Shown here in pieces: positions 33,788-43,235 of a stretch of DNA of 64,000 nt. The notes under the pieces were generated by a model. It made no database searches. It was not told the origin of the DNA and worked only from the letters and a program-made list of their open reading frames with translations. The first letter of the stretch is position 1. Each line of letters opens with the position of its first letter. The translations under genes and the position numbers were made by a program. The stretch is from Trachythela sp. YZ-2020 (taxonomy: Eukaryota > Cnidaria > Anthozoa > Malacalcyonacea > Clavulariidae), in contig JADLSH010000082.1 in NCBI GenBank assembly GCA_016169945.1, forward strand, positions 744,001 to 808,000, in the 5' to 3' direction.

Positions 33788-35626
33788 ATGTCGGTTTCAA
33801 ACACATTTGTAGGCGATACCGAAAATATAAACGAGGACGGTGACAGTACCAAACAAATCGAAGATAATAGCACGCAAATCCAAGGCATTAAAGGAGAAAG
33901 ATCTCCAGAAAAATCATGTGTTACTGGCTGTATTACGAAGCTAAACAAACTTATACAAGAGAAAGGGAGCAGAACACAGATTAAAGATGTTATTACTAAA
34001 ATTGAACGCCAAGTTGAAGCTGCAAGTTCGTGTAATCTCAGACTTTATAAACTTCTCCCCGAGGACGAGCATAGCTCCATCTTGAAATGGTTTGAAGAAG
34101 TAGCTGAAAAGGCAGATGATGCTTTAACGAAAGCACACACTCACCTCGAAGAACGTATTGACGAACCCCCCTCGCTATCCGGTTCAAAACAAGAAGCGAA
34201 ACCGACAACGTCGTCTACATCGAAGATTTCAATTGGAGCTGCCGAAACCCGACGCAAGGCACAAATCGCACAATTGAAACATAAACAAGTAGAAGAAGAA
34301 TTCAGTCGACGAGATGAACTTGAACTTAGCGAAAGGGAACGATTATTTCAAATGCAACAAGCCTCTATCTAACATGGACGTCTCGAAAAGAAAGAACGCC
34401 AAAGACGCCATATACAAGAGGCAAAGGATTCGGCAGCCCAAGCAGAACTCGAAGCTCATCTCATAAACGTTGAAGAGCAGCCCGGCAGCGATGGCTCGGA
34501 GAATTTACAGCGAAGACTTAGAGATTTTAACGAACCATCTCACGTAAATAATGGTGTTGACGAACGGGTAAACGACGACATCGCGAGCAAAGAATTCCAT
34601 CCGCCGGAAGGAGCCGAGCATAAATCGATCATTTCCGATGACAAAGCGAAGTCGACAGCTTCGTGCATTGCCGGTTTACCTACGCCCCCGAAGAACGAAT
34701 TGACCGCTGAAACTAATTTATACACGCCTCGGACTCAATCCCCATTCTTGAAGGCGCTACCCAAACTAACACTTTATAAATTCGATGGTGATGCCCTAAA
34801 GTGGACAAATTGGGTAGGCATGTTTTACGCAATAATCCATCGCGCTGAGATGTCTTCGTACGAGAAAATGACGCACCTTCAGCAGAACGTAGTCGGAAAG
34901 GCAAAGGCTGTTATTGTCGGGTTTCGATACAACGGCAACCTTTACCACGAAGCGCTGAAATGTTTGGAAGCTCGGTTTGGAAAACCTCACATCGTGGTTC
35001 AAGCCCATCTTGACGCACTTACGAAACTTCCTCCAGTCGTGGAGGGTGTCCCCAGCAGTGTTTCATAATTTTCCACCGCTATAAACAATATTGTCTGGAC
35101 GTTTAGGGATCTTGATTACCTAGACGATATAAAGGCTGCAAGCAACGTGAGATCTGCAGTTGAGAAATTGCCATCATCCATGATCTTAAAATGGAACGAA
35201 CATTTAGTTTCTCACAAGGCTTCACGACCCACGCTCATTCCCCTCGGAGATTGGCTACAACAACAAACTGAAGCACACGAATTACTGCCAATAAAGCCAA
35301 GGCAACTTCAGTTCAAAGGTGATCGGCACACCAAGTACACCGGTGCTTCAACGAACTCGTTCGCAGACCACAGCGAAGCAACGACCAACATGGCTTGTCC
35401 ACTGCATGATGGAACTCATCAAGTTACCTTCTGTCCCACATTTTTATCAATATCCCCCGATCAGCGAGCCGAAGTCGTAAAGGAAGCTAAACTGTGTTTT
35501 GGTTGCATCGTAAGTGGACATCGTTCACGTGATTGCCCAACCTCGAAGCCTTGCGGCGTCGACGGATGTCCGAAAAGACACCACCACCTTCTCCACAACG
35601 CCAAGCGAGTGTATAAGTCGCAGTAA
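33788..35626 (+). pseudogene. BEL gag region, two in-frame stops
   Basis: Starts at ATG 33788. It opens acidic, then coiled-coil-rich (AETRRKAQIAQLKHKQVEEE), and meets TAA at 34370. The same frame continues to LPKLTLYKFDGDALKWTNWV, a typical BEL gag core, meets TAA at 35066, and ends with a zinc-finger region (LCFGCIVSGHRSRDC, then CGVDGCPKRHHHLLH). Gag proteins package the element RNA into particles. Two stops make it nonfunctional unless they are sequence errors. Confidence 0.85.
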
Positions 35627-36580
35627 TGACCAACATGTTAACTCTTCCTTTGATCGTCCCCAGTCTCACGTCCTCTTGCAAGTTATTCCCGTGACCCTTC
35701 ACGGGCCGGCTAAGACAGTTCGAACATTCGCTCTGCTTGATCTAGGGAGCACTTGCTCTCTTATTAAGAACGATCTTGCTAACAGCATTGGATTAACGGG
35801 TCCTTCGGAAACGATTATTTTAAATGGAATTCGACGACGTAATTCCATCATTACGAGAAAGGTCAGTTTCGGTGTAAGTTCTTCACACAATCCGTCGCAA
35901 CGTTGGGTAGTCGACCAAGCAAGAACCGTTGAAAAACTAAACCTGCCGACTACCAAAGTTGACATGTCAAAGGAGAAGAACCGATGGCCACACCTTGCTG
36001 ACCTCCCCTTACCTTCCATCGATGGAAATCAAGTCACGGTACTCTTAGGAGCTGACGTATTTGACTTGATTGTCCCCTTAGAAGTACGTACCGGTCCTAA
36101 AGGCACCCCTCGAGCCGTTCGAACCGCCCTTGGTTGGACAGCAGTCTCGCATCTACCTTCAACTGATGTTGGAGAACACATTTTAAAAGTCCATGTAACT
36201 ACACCTGGTGACGATCTGCGGCACCAAGTCCAACAATGGTGGCAGACAGAGTCCTTTAGCTGCAAATACACGGAAAGGACATCACGTTCAATTGAAGATC
36301 AACAAGCGTTGGAAATCTTGAAAGCGACTACAAAGAAATGCGGCGATCGTTACGAAACCGGTCTTCTTTGGAAAAACACTGATACGAAACTACCGAACAA
36401 TCGCGTGGTGGCAGAATGACAGTTACAATCCTTGGCAAAGAGACTTTCCAGAGACAAAGATCTCGCAATTGCATACCAGAAGACAATCGACAATGATGTA
36501 GAGAAGGGGTATGCTAGAAACTCACGGCAGAAGAATCGAACGCTCCCGTCAAACATCAGTGGTTTCTTCCTCATCATCCG
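35627..36580 (+). pseudogene. BEL aspartic protease region
   Basis: Carried by the open frame 35514-36419, displaced by one frame from gag. FALLDLGSTCSLI is the active-site region; retroviral-type proteases normally have D[ST]G, so the L in DLGS is unusual and may be inactivating. VLLGADVFDLIVP further on matches the second conserved part. A TGA ends the frame at 36419. Codons after it (QLQSLAKRLSRDKDLA) continue toward the RT with another shift. Confidence 0.75.
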
Positions 36581-39346
36581 GTGCAAAATCCCAACAAACC
36601 TGGGAAAATAAGAAGAGTTTTTAACTCGGCCGCACCATTCATGGGTGCTTCTCTGAACGACCACCTTCTGACATGTCTGTTGAACTCTTTGTTCGGTGTT
36701 CTGATGCGCTTCCGTCAAGAGAAAATTGCTCTGTCAGCCGACGTCGAGTCAATGTTTTCACAAGTCGCTGTCCTCGAAGACGATCAAACCGTTCTACGCT
36801 TTCCCTGGAGAAATAACCATTGCTCAAAACCGCCGGACGTGTACCAGTTCTGTAGTCACATTTTTGGTGCTAAATCATCTCCAATTTCCGCGAACTATGC
36901 ACTGCACCAAACCGCGAAGGATAACGCTGACGAGTTTCCCGTTGCTGCAGAAACGGTCCTAAAGAACTTCTATATGGACGATTTGTTCAAGTCTGAGGAC
37001 AGTGACGATATCGCAGTCAAAGCCCAAGAGAATGTCAGCGAGGTGCTGCGAAGGGGCGAATTTCGACTTACGAAGTGGTGCAGCACTTCTCGCAATGTAC
37101 TTGCTTGCATACCGGAAAGTGAACTTGCACCCTCTTTGAAAAACCTTGATTTGGGTGACCAACTCCCTCGGGTTGAAGAGTTAGCCCCTTTCATTGACTG
37201 GCTAAGAGAGCTTGTATGTTTATCTTCATTTGAAGAGCCAAGGTTTTACCGGGCTGTGCCAACTAAACCAATGAGCATCCAACTTCACGTATTTGGCGAT
37301 GCATCCACCAACGCTTTCTGTGGTGTTGCTTATTTCCGGTTCCAGTACTCAGATGGATCGATCCAGTGCTCTTTTGTGATGGGAAAGACCAGAGTGGCTC
37401 CACTTCGACAATTAAGCATCCCTAAGCTGGAACTTCAAACCGCAGTGATGTGTGTACGGGTCTTGGAAACTGTGAAACGAGAGCACACCTACGCGATTGA
37501 CGGATCCCACCTTTGGACGGATAGCAGTACAGTTCTGCAATGGATCCAGAGTTCAAGTCGTCGACACCCGACCTTTATCGCTAATCGTGTAGCCGAGATT
37601 CAATACTCGACCGACCCATTACAGTGGCGGCAAGTGCCAGGGCGCCTCAACGTGGCAGACGAAGGCAGCCGTGGTCTCAAAGCATCCGAACTTAGCCCAG
37701 ATTGGCCAACCCAAAAGTCCCAAACAGAGTTAAACGAAAGCGATATTACCGAAAGCACAGACGCGGAAGACTGGACTGGAGTCACACATGATATGGAGAG
37801 TCCTATCCTAGACCCCGCACGTTTCTCCTCGTGGGACAAACTGATCCGTTCGACGAGTTACCTTCTACGCTTCATCAATAACTGTCGAAAGCCGAATGGC
37901 GAACGTCAATTTGGAGCTATTACAGTTGCTGAGTGCGACAAAGCCAAGTTGGTGTGGTTCAAGAAAGCTCAAGTCGTCCTCTTGAAATCCGTGGCCTCCG
38001 GACCAAAACACCATGCAATTTCCCGCCAGAGCCGACTTCTCGCTTTAACGCCGTTCGTGGATGAAACTGGAATACTTCGAGCTGGTGGTCGCTTGCCCAA
38101 AGCGCCGGTTTCTTATTCCACCCGACATCCGATTATTCTTCCCCATAAGCATGATGTCACCAGGCTCATCATAACCGACTACCACCAGCGCTCCCACCAC
38201 GAAGGTAACGAGCACGTACGGAACGCCATTCGTAAAGACTTCTGGGTCCTGAACTGTCGTTCGTCAATCCGCAAGGTCTCGTACGAATGCCCTTATTGTC
38301 GGCGACGCAGAGCACGTCCTCACGCTCCCATGATGGCGAACCTTCCAAGCGTCAGAATGAAAGCCTATTCACCGCCATTCTCCCACATCGGTGTTGATTA
38401 TTTCGGTCCTTTGACGGTGAAACGTTTCAGAAAAACCGAAAAGCGATACGGTTGCTTGTTTACATGTTTGGTGACGCGAGCCATCCACATCGAAGTAGCA
38501 CATTCTCTGTACACCGACTCGTATATAATGGCACTACGTAGACTGATTTCTCGAAGGGGTAAACCGCAACTCATCCAATCCGACAATGGTACAAACTTTG
38601 TAGGTGCGGACAGAGAACTGAAAGAGTGCTTGGATAATCTGAATAAAGAGAAGATTCGGAACACGATGGTATACGAAGGAATAGAATGGCGTTTCAATCC
38701 TCCCGCAGCTCCACACTTTGGTGGAATATGGGAACGTCTAGTTCAATCCTGTAAGCGAGCGATAAAGGCGATTCTTGGAAACCAAACCGTGACTGACGAG
38801 GTTTTAATCACCGTCATGGCAGAAGTCGAAGCCTTATTGAACAGCCGTCCACTCACGCATGTCAGTACTCATTTTCACGACGATGAAGCCCTGACCCCGA
38901 ATCATTTCCTCCTTGGTCGATCAAATCCGAATCTACCCCCCGGTGTTTTCGTAGACAAAGAAATATCCAGTGCAGGCCGATGGCGACAAGCTCAAGTTTT
39001 GACCAACCATTTCTGGCGAAGATGGATAAAGGAGTATATCCCCAGTTTACTGCAGCGAAAGAAATGGACGACTACAACCCGAAACATGAAAAAGGGTGAT
39101 CTCGTTTTGATGGCCGATCCGGCCACTCCACGAGGAAGGTCGCCGTTAGTGCGCGTTATTCGATCAATTGTTGGCGATTCCGGAGTAGTACGGGCTGTCG
39201 ATGTAAAGACTAAGACGGGTACCTATGTGCATCCGGTGACGAAGATTGCACTGCTGGAAGAAGCAGACACAACTTTAGAGGAATGCGTGTCCACCTCTGA
39301 AGCTGACGGCGGACACGGGGCCGCCAATGTTCCGTCCGCACCATAG
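36581..39346 (+). CDS. BEL reverse transcriptase, RNase H and integrase
   Basis: A 921-codon open frame covers most of pol. RT: ALSADVESMFSQV carries the first catalytic Asp, and FYMDDLFKS the YMDD box (36971-36982). RNase H: LHVFGDASTNAFCGVA, KLELQTAV and LWTDSSTV. Integrase: HHEGNEH...CPYC zinc finger, GVDYFGPL, SDNGTNFVGA and FGGIWERLV for the D-D-E core, and a BEL-type tail (PNHFLLGRSNPNLPPG). The stop lies 18 bp inside the 3' LTR. The true polyprotein begins upstream; the ATG at 36581 is simply the first after a frameshift. Enzymatically this part looks complete. Confidence 0.9.
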   Translation: MQNPNKPGKIRRVFNSAAPFMGASLNDHLLTCLLNSLFGVLMRFRQEKIALSADVESMFSQVAVLEDDQTVLRFPWRNNHCSKPPDVYQFCSHIFGAKSSPISANYALHQTAKDNADEFPVAAETVLKNFYMDDLFKSEDSDDIAVKAQENVSEVLRRGEFRLTKWCSTSRNVLACIPESELAPSLKNLDLGDQLPRVEELAPFIDWLRELVCLSSFEEPRFYRAVPTKPMSIQLHVFGDASTNAFCGVAYFRFQYSDGSIQCSFVMGKTRVAPLRQLSIPKLELQTAVMCVRVLETVKREHTYAIDGSHLWTDSSTVLQWIQSSSRRHPTFIANRVAEIQYSTDPLQWRQVPGRLNVADEGSRGLKASELSPDWPTQKSQTELNESDITESTDAEDWTGVTHDMESPILDPARFSSWDKLIRSTSYLLRFINNCRKPNGERQFGAITVAECDKAKLVWFKKAQVVLLKSVASGPKHHAISRQSRLLALTPFVDETGILRAGGRLPKAPVSYSTRHPIILPHKHDVTRLIITDYHQRSHHEGNEHVRNAIRKDFWVLNCRSSIRKVSYECPYCRRRRARPHAPMMANLPSVRMKAYSPPFSHIGVDYFGPLTVKRFRKTEKRYGCLFTCLVTRAIHIEVAHSLYTDSYIMALRRLISRRGKPQLIQSDNGTNFVGADRELKECLDNLNKEKIRNTMVYEGIEWRFNPPAAPHFGGIWERLVQSCKRAIKAILGNQTVTDEVLITVMAEVEALLNSRPLTHVSTHFHDDEALTPNHFLLGRSNPNLPPGVFVDKEISSAGRWRQAQVLTNHFWRRWIKEYIPSLLQRKKWTTTTRNMKKGDLVLMADPATPRGRSPLVRVIRSIVGDSGVVRAVDVKTKTGTYVHPVTKIALLEEADTTLEECVSTSEADGGHGAANVPSAP

Positions 39347-39593
39347 ACAGAATAGTATATTAATATTCTGAAGTTACGTAATTTACATTTGTTGACATTA
39401 GCCAATCAGATTGCGCGAAATCCATGTGCTCGCGTAGAACTTGCGAGTGGCTTTGCGGGGGTGATTTGCTTTGATCGAATGCGAGTACGAAAATACGAGT
39501 TTATATTGATTTATGTTATGTTGAAGTAAAAATGCAAAACTATATGTTGTTTGTCTCGTTTAATCTGACTATGTGATCGAGTTAGCCGAAACA
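39328..39593 (+). repeat. BEL 3' LTR
   Basis: Same boundaries as the 5' LTR (TGTTCCGTC...CCGAAACA), about 97-98 percent identical by eye. Confidence 0.9.
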
Positions 39594-39985
39594 ATGTTAA
39601 TGATGTTCCACACTCTCATAATTATGTTAGTGTTCATGCTTCCCCTATATTATGTTAATGATGCTGCTCCGCCCTTTTTTATGTTAATTACGTAACACGC
39701 CACCCTCATATGCTAATGACCACGTGCCACCCCGTGCCACCCCGTGCCACCCCGTGCCACCCCGTGCCACCCCGTGCCACCCCGTGCCACCCCGTGCCAC
39801 CCCGTGCCACCCCGTGCCACCCCGTGCCACCCCGTGCCACCCCGTGCCACCCCGTGCCACCCCGTGCCACCCCGTGCCACCCCGTGCCACCCCGTGCCAC
39901 CCCGTGCCACCCCGTGCCACCCCGTGCCACCCCGTGCCACCCCGTGCCACCCCGTGCCACCCCGTGCCACCCCGTGGGTGGTTGT
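39594..39985. repeat. Right Polinton TIR, outer part
   Basis: It continues the inverted repeat broken at 33447: CACACTCTCATAATTAT, ATTATGTTAATGATGCTGCT, ATTACGTAACACGCCACC and CATATGCTAATG all occur inverted at 25660-25770. It ends in the 10-bp array. Confidence 0.85.
39721..39976. repeat. 10-bp perfect tandem array at the Polinton terminus
   Basis: About 25 perfect copies of GTGCCACCCC. Because 10 is not a multiple of 3, all six frames stay open, which explains the long open frames here; none is a gene. The opposite Polinton end (25620-25660) has four imperfect copies of the same unit. Confidence 0.95.
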
Positions 39986-41150
39986 AATCACAGGTCAAAT
40001 CAGATTGCTATATTTTGTCATGCGCACTTTCCGGTAGTTGGACCTATCCCTCTGCTCCTCTACAATTTTTTTGGGAATGAGACGCCTACAAAGTAGGTTC
40101 AGCCTCATTTTGTTGAAGTCACCGTCGATTATTACACCGGCTGATAGATAGTCGTGCAGAACTGTGTCAAGTCTGTTAGTGATATATTTATACATTTCCC
40201 ACTAATAATCGTTAGTCTTTCCTTGTGGGCAATACACACCAGCAACCACTATTGCACTGTAAGGTCTATGGTTCCTAGGTGGTTTAGTTAAAAGCCAAAG
40301 AACATCTTTTCCATCTTCCTCTAGATTAGTTAGATGAGTATGTAGCCAGTATGTAAGCCAGTGGTGGAAATTTCGGTGGGGTGGGGGGGGTGACGGTCGC
40401 TCCCCACCTTCTCGGAAAATTGACAATTTGTCGGAAATCTTGACCTAAAAGGGCTAAAAACAGCCTATTTTGGGTGTAAATGGGGGGTTTGTCGGATATT
40501 GAAGGGGTTTGTTGGAAATTTAGGAGGGTTCCCCTCCACCGAAAAACGTGAATTTCCGCCACTGTATGTAGCGTAGGCTAGGACTTCGCCTTCTGATGCG
40601 AGGCTATCACGGCGATAAGCATTTAATTTATTACTTATTGCTACAGCAACGTCCGGAATGTTTGAACAAACCCAGGACTCTGTAATTTTTACCGAAAGGG
40701 GATTATTTAGAGCAGCAATACCAGATAGTTAAACTATTTTGTTCATTATATGACATGCGTTTGTAAGGAGTATACAGCAGATGGAAGGAAGCAGGCAATT
40801 GATGATTCGCATGTTTTAATTTTGATACAATTCAAATTTTTCTTACTACTAGCTATTTTATTTAGATTACTATTCGAATTGCTGAATCTTAAACGATCTG
40901 AGATTATAACTGGAAAAGAGTAATATTTATTAATATTTTCAATATTACCAATCTCGTTTACGCTTTTGTGATTTGTTGTACCAAGTTGAGTTAGTTTTTC
41001 CACCAGTCTGTTCGGTGTGCATGGGCGTGTTTGGGTTAGGCTTGTGCTTGAGATTTAAATTTTTCACGAGAGTTACATTTCCCTTTGTTAAACGGTTAAG
41101 TATGGTAGTTTGCGACATTTTACGAATTCTTTAATTCAGGGACATTATTC
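39986..41150 (-). mobile_element. LINE A, 5' part with endonuclease
   Basis: Minus-strand frames give ITESWVCSNIPDVAVAI (about 40700), NAYRRDSLASEGEVLAYA, then after the MITE KDVLWLLTKPPRNHRPYS, VVAGVYCPQGKTND, and AGVIIDGDFNKMRLN (the GDxN motif, about 40120). It ends beside the Polinton terminus. Orientation and domain order fit the RT half at 24293-25612. Several frameshifts. The region to about 41150 would be the N-terminal part. Confidence 0.65.
40350..40572. mobile_element. Short hAT-like MITE inside LINE A
   Basis: The 206-bp element (40359-40564) starts CAGTGGTGGAAATTTC and ends GAATTTCCGCCACTG. Flanks TATGTAAGC and TATGTAGC form an 8-bp duplication with one indel. The interior is G-rich. 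The LINE endonuclease frame resumes on both sides. Confidence 0.75.
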
Positions 41151-42314
41151 TTATATTGATGAGTTGAACTACATTTAACTTTCTAGGCATGGCCGAGCGA
41201 ATAATTATTCATGTGACTCGAATAGATGGCTCCCCCCGCGTGGGCAAAACGACCGCTATGGAAAAACAAAAATGGAAAACAACCTTTAATAAGACAGAAG
41301 CCCATAACATTTTAAACCATTTTTAGCTTGAGTAGATGATTTCTATAAATCAATATACGTTGAAACGTCATTTAGCAGTCAATCGCATTTCATGATCAAG
41401 TCTCATTTTTATCAAAAACAAACAGCAGAAATAATGAATGACAGATATATAATTTACGTTTATAAACAGTGAATCTAACATTCTAGAATATTTTACTTCA
41501 AATCGAAATCAATAGAGAAAATTTCGCATGAGGAAAGAAATCAACATATTTTGCGATCCGCAGTGGCTTTTCGTGTATCGCCACGCGAACGTTCAATGGT
41601 GACCGCAACTGAGTATAGACAGAGCAGTCAGGTCGTGCTCGAGTCAGTCTTAAATTGTATTAACAATTTCGCTCCGCCACACCAATTGCTAAAGTATTGG
41701 AGGGTTTTATTACCGCTGAAGAGGTAATTCGATGGAGGCCATGACCGTGGTTCGATCGTAGTATTTCATGGCCATGCATGCACTTGGGTATTGACGAATT
41801 ACCTAACCGAGTTACTATATATTATTGCTGTTCTCGAGTGCCAAGAACAATACCTCTCTACTATGGTACTACATTCACACTTCCGAAGAAGTGGAGATGT
41901 GCAGAACCTGCTCCGAAACGAGATAGACATGCAACCTATAATACTAATTCAATCAATTATGTGGGGACAAGGAAACGACAACGGCGGACGACTGACAACA
42001 AAGGGACAACGGATCGCGCCGGGAAGGGGAAGAGAGTAGGGAAAAGGTGATGAGTACGACCAATAGCACCTCGATCAGGACAGGACAAGGGCGAAACGAT
42101 GCTCGACAGGCGAATATACGGGACAGCACGAACCGAGGGGCATAATAGAAGTGCGGCTGAGAGACGACATAGAGCGTGCCAGCGGGAATGACGTCTTGCA
42201 ATTGCGGCAGCTGTACAAACAACAACACGCATGGATTGGGAAATACCCAAAAGACCGATCCAAGACGATGCGTAAGGAGAGAAGAAAAAGTTCTCTGGTG
42301 ACAGGAAAGGGCTA
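41151..42314. other. Non-coding stretch
   Basis: No gene supported. Overlapping open frames around 41778-42343 on both strands come from low-complexity purine-rich sequence. Confidence 0.35.
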
Positions 42315-42319
42315 CAGAG

Positions 42320-42427
42320 TGTAGTATTCTTTTTGAACATCATTTATTTCCTACTCTCTATCTCACATGTTGCTTTACTTGCTTCCCTATTACACGTGTT
42401 CCCCACGTGATACTATAGGATATTACA
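42320..42427 (-). repeat. Gypsy 3' LTR
   Basis: 108 bp; on the minus strand TGTAATATCC...GAATACTACA. Very short for a Gypsy LTR. Confidence 0.93.
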
Positions 42428-42603
42428 TCCCTCCCTTACTGGGATTTAGAGACCTATCAAAGTCACACTAAACATAACTAGTAAAATAACACAATTTGGA
42501 ATCAAATGTCAACTAAGTGTTCGTCATATAAAGTTCACTCTATGTGACTCGTAATATACATGCATGCAGGTCTTAATACAGACACAGTCCGACAAGTTCA
42601 GTG

Positions 42604-43235
42604 CTACGCATAATCTGCTAGATGTCTCGGTGGTGCTCGAACACGTTGTGGATAACGGTGAGCTTCTTGCGTCTGTTCTTCAGCTTGTGCAGCGTTGTCA
42701 GCTTCATCATCCGTATCAACGAGGTTATCATATTCTCCGTCGGTTGAGTTCTCTTCGGTTGGTTCATCTTGCTGTCTGACGAGCTTGAAGAATGACGAGT
42801 TTCTGGTCACCGTCTTTTCTCCTCGCTTGGCGGTAATCATCGAGCCTTTGCAGCTGATTACTTTGTATGGCTTTGGTTCATACGGGGTTTGCGACTTTCG
42901 ATATGAGTGGTCACGCTTTAGAACAACGGTGTCACCAGATTGTATTCTCGATGGCTTGACGTATGCTTTCGAGTCAGCATACTCCTTCATCTTTCTTTGG
43001 CTTTCTGATCCGTCTGTTGGATCTTCGCCGGGTCTCGTGTATCGGTGTGCACCTCAGGTAGCTTCGTTCGTATTTGGCGATTGAAGAAGGCTGTGGCTGG
43101 GGCCTTTCCAGTTGAGCTATGGGGTGTGGCTCTGAAGTTCCGAAGGAAATTGGTTAGTTCTTCACGCCATGGTTTCTGCTGTGTAATTGCAATCTTCACG
43201 ATCTTCTTTACCGTCCTCATGAAGCGCTCTACTTC
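42604..43235 (-). pseudogene. Gypsy integrase C-terminal part, frameshifted
   Basis: Two minus frames carry the end of pol: 43220-42987 (MRTVKKIVKIAITQQKPWRE, LRNFRATPHSSTGKAPA) and 42990-42604 (SGDTVVLKRDHSYRKSQTPY, NSSFFKLV, RYPQRVRAPPRHL). The first frame continues the integrase core after a one-base shift near 43235, the second after another shift near 42990. GKAPATAFFNR and the RYPQRVRAPP tail are usual for metazoan Gypsy integrases. Confidence 0.85.

Larger units (their letters stand above)
33448..39593 (+). mobile_element. BEL/Pao LTR retrotransposon, TSD ATGTT
   Basis: A complete element: 5' LTR 33448-33715, gag and pol in damaged frames, 3' LTR 39328-39593, and ATGTT on both sides (33443-33447, 39594-39598). 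It sits within the right Polinton TIR, so it is younger than the Polinton. The LTRs differ by about six substitutions and one 2-bp gap over 268 bp, so the insertion is older than the Gypsy and Copia elements in this window. Family assignment rests on the gag-like zinc finger, the YMDD polymerase and the BEL-type integrase. Confidence 0.93.
25613..39985. mobile_element. Maverick/Polinton deletion derivative, carrying later insertions
   Basis: Defined by long terminal inverted repeats: left 25613-27775, right 32302-33447 continued at 39594-39985. Between them are a packaging-ATPase pseudogene (minus) and three plus-strand small ORFs including a PX-like virion protein. This gene set is what Polintons, also called adintovirus-like elements, use for virion formation. 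I see no protein-primed DNA polymerase B, retroviral-like integrase, cysteine protease or major capsid gene, so this copy cannot move by itself. Removing the three later insertions leaves roughly 6.5 kb, against the usual 15-20 kb. Confidence 0.8.

Noticed and set aside
39684..40096. Several long open frames on both strands encoding PPRATPCHPV or GTGWHGVARG repeats
   Set aside because: They are by-products of a perfect 10-bp tandem repeat, which keeps every frame open.
41778..42343. Cluster of overlapping open frames on both strands
   Set aside because: Purine/pyrimidine-biased sequence with no conserved motif, splice site or neighbour support.
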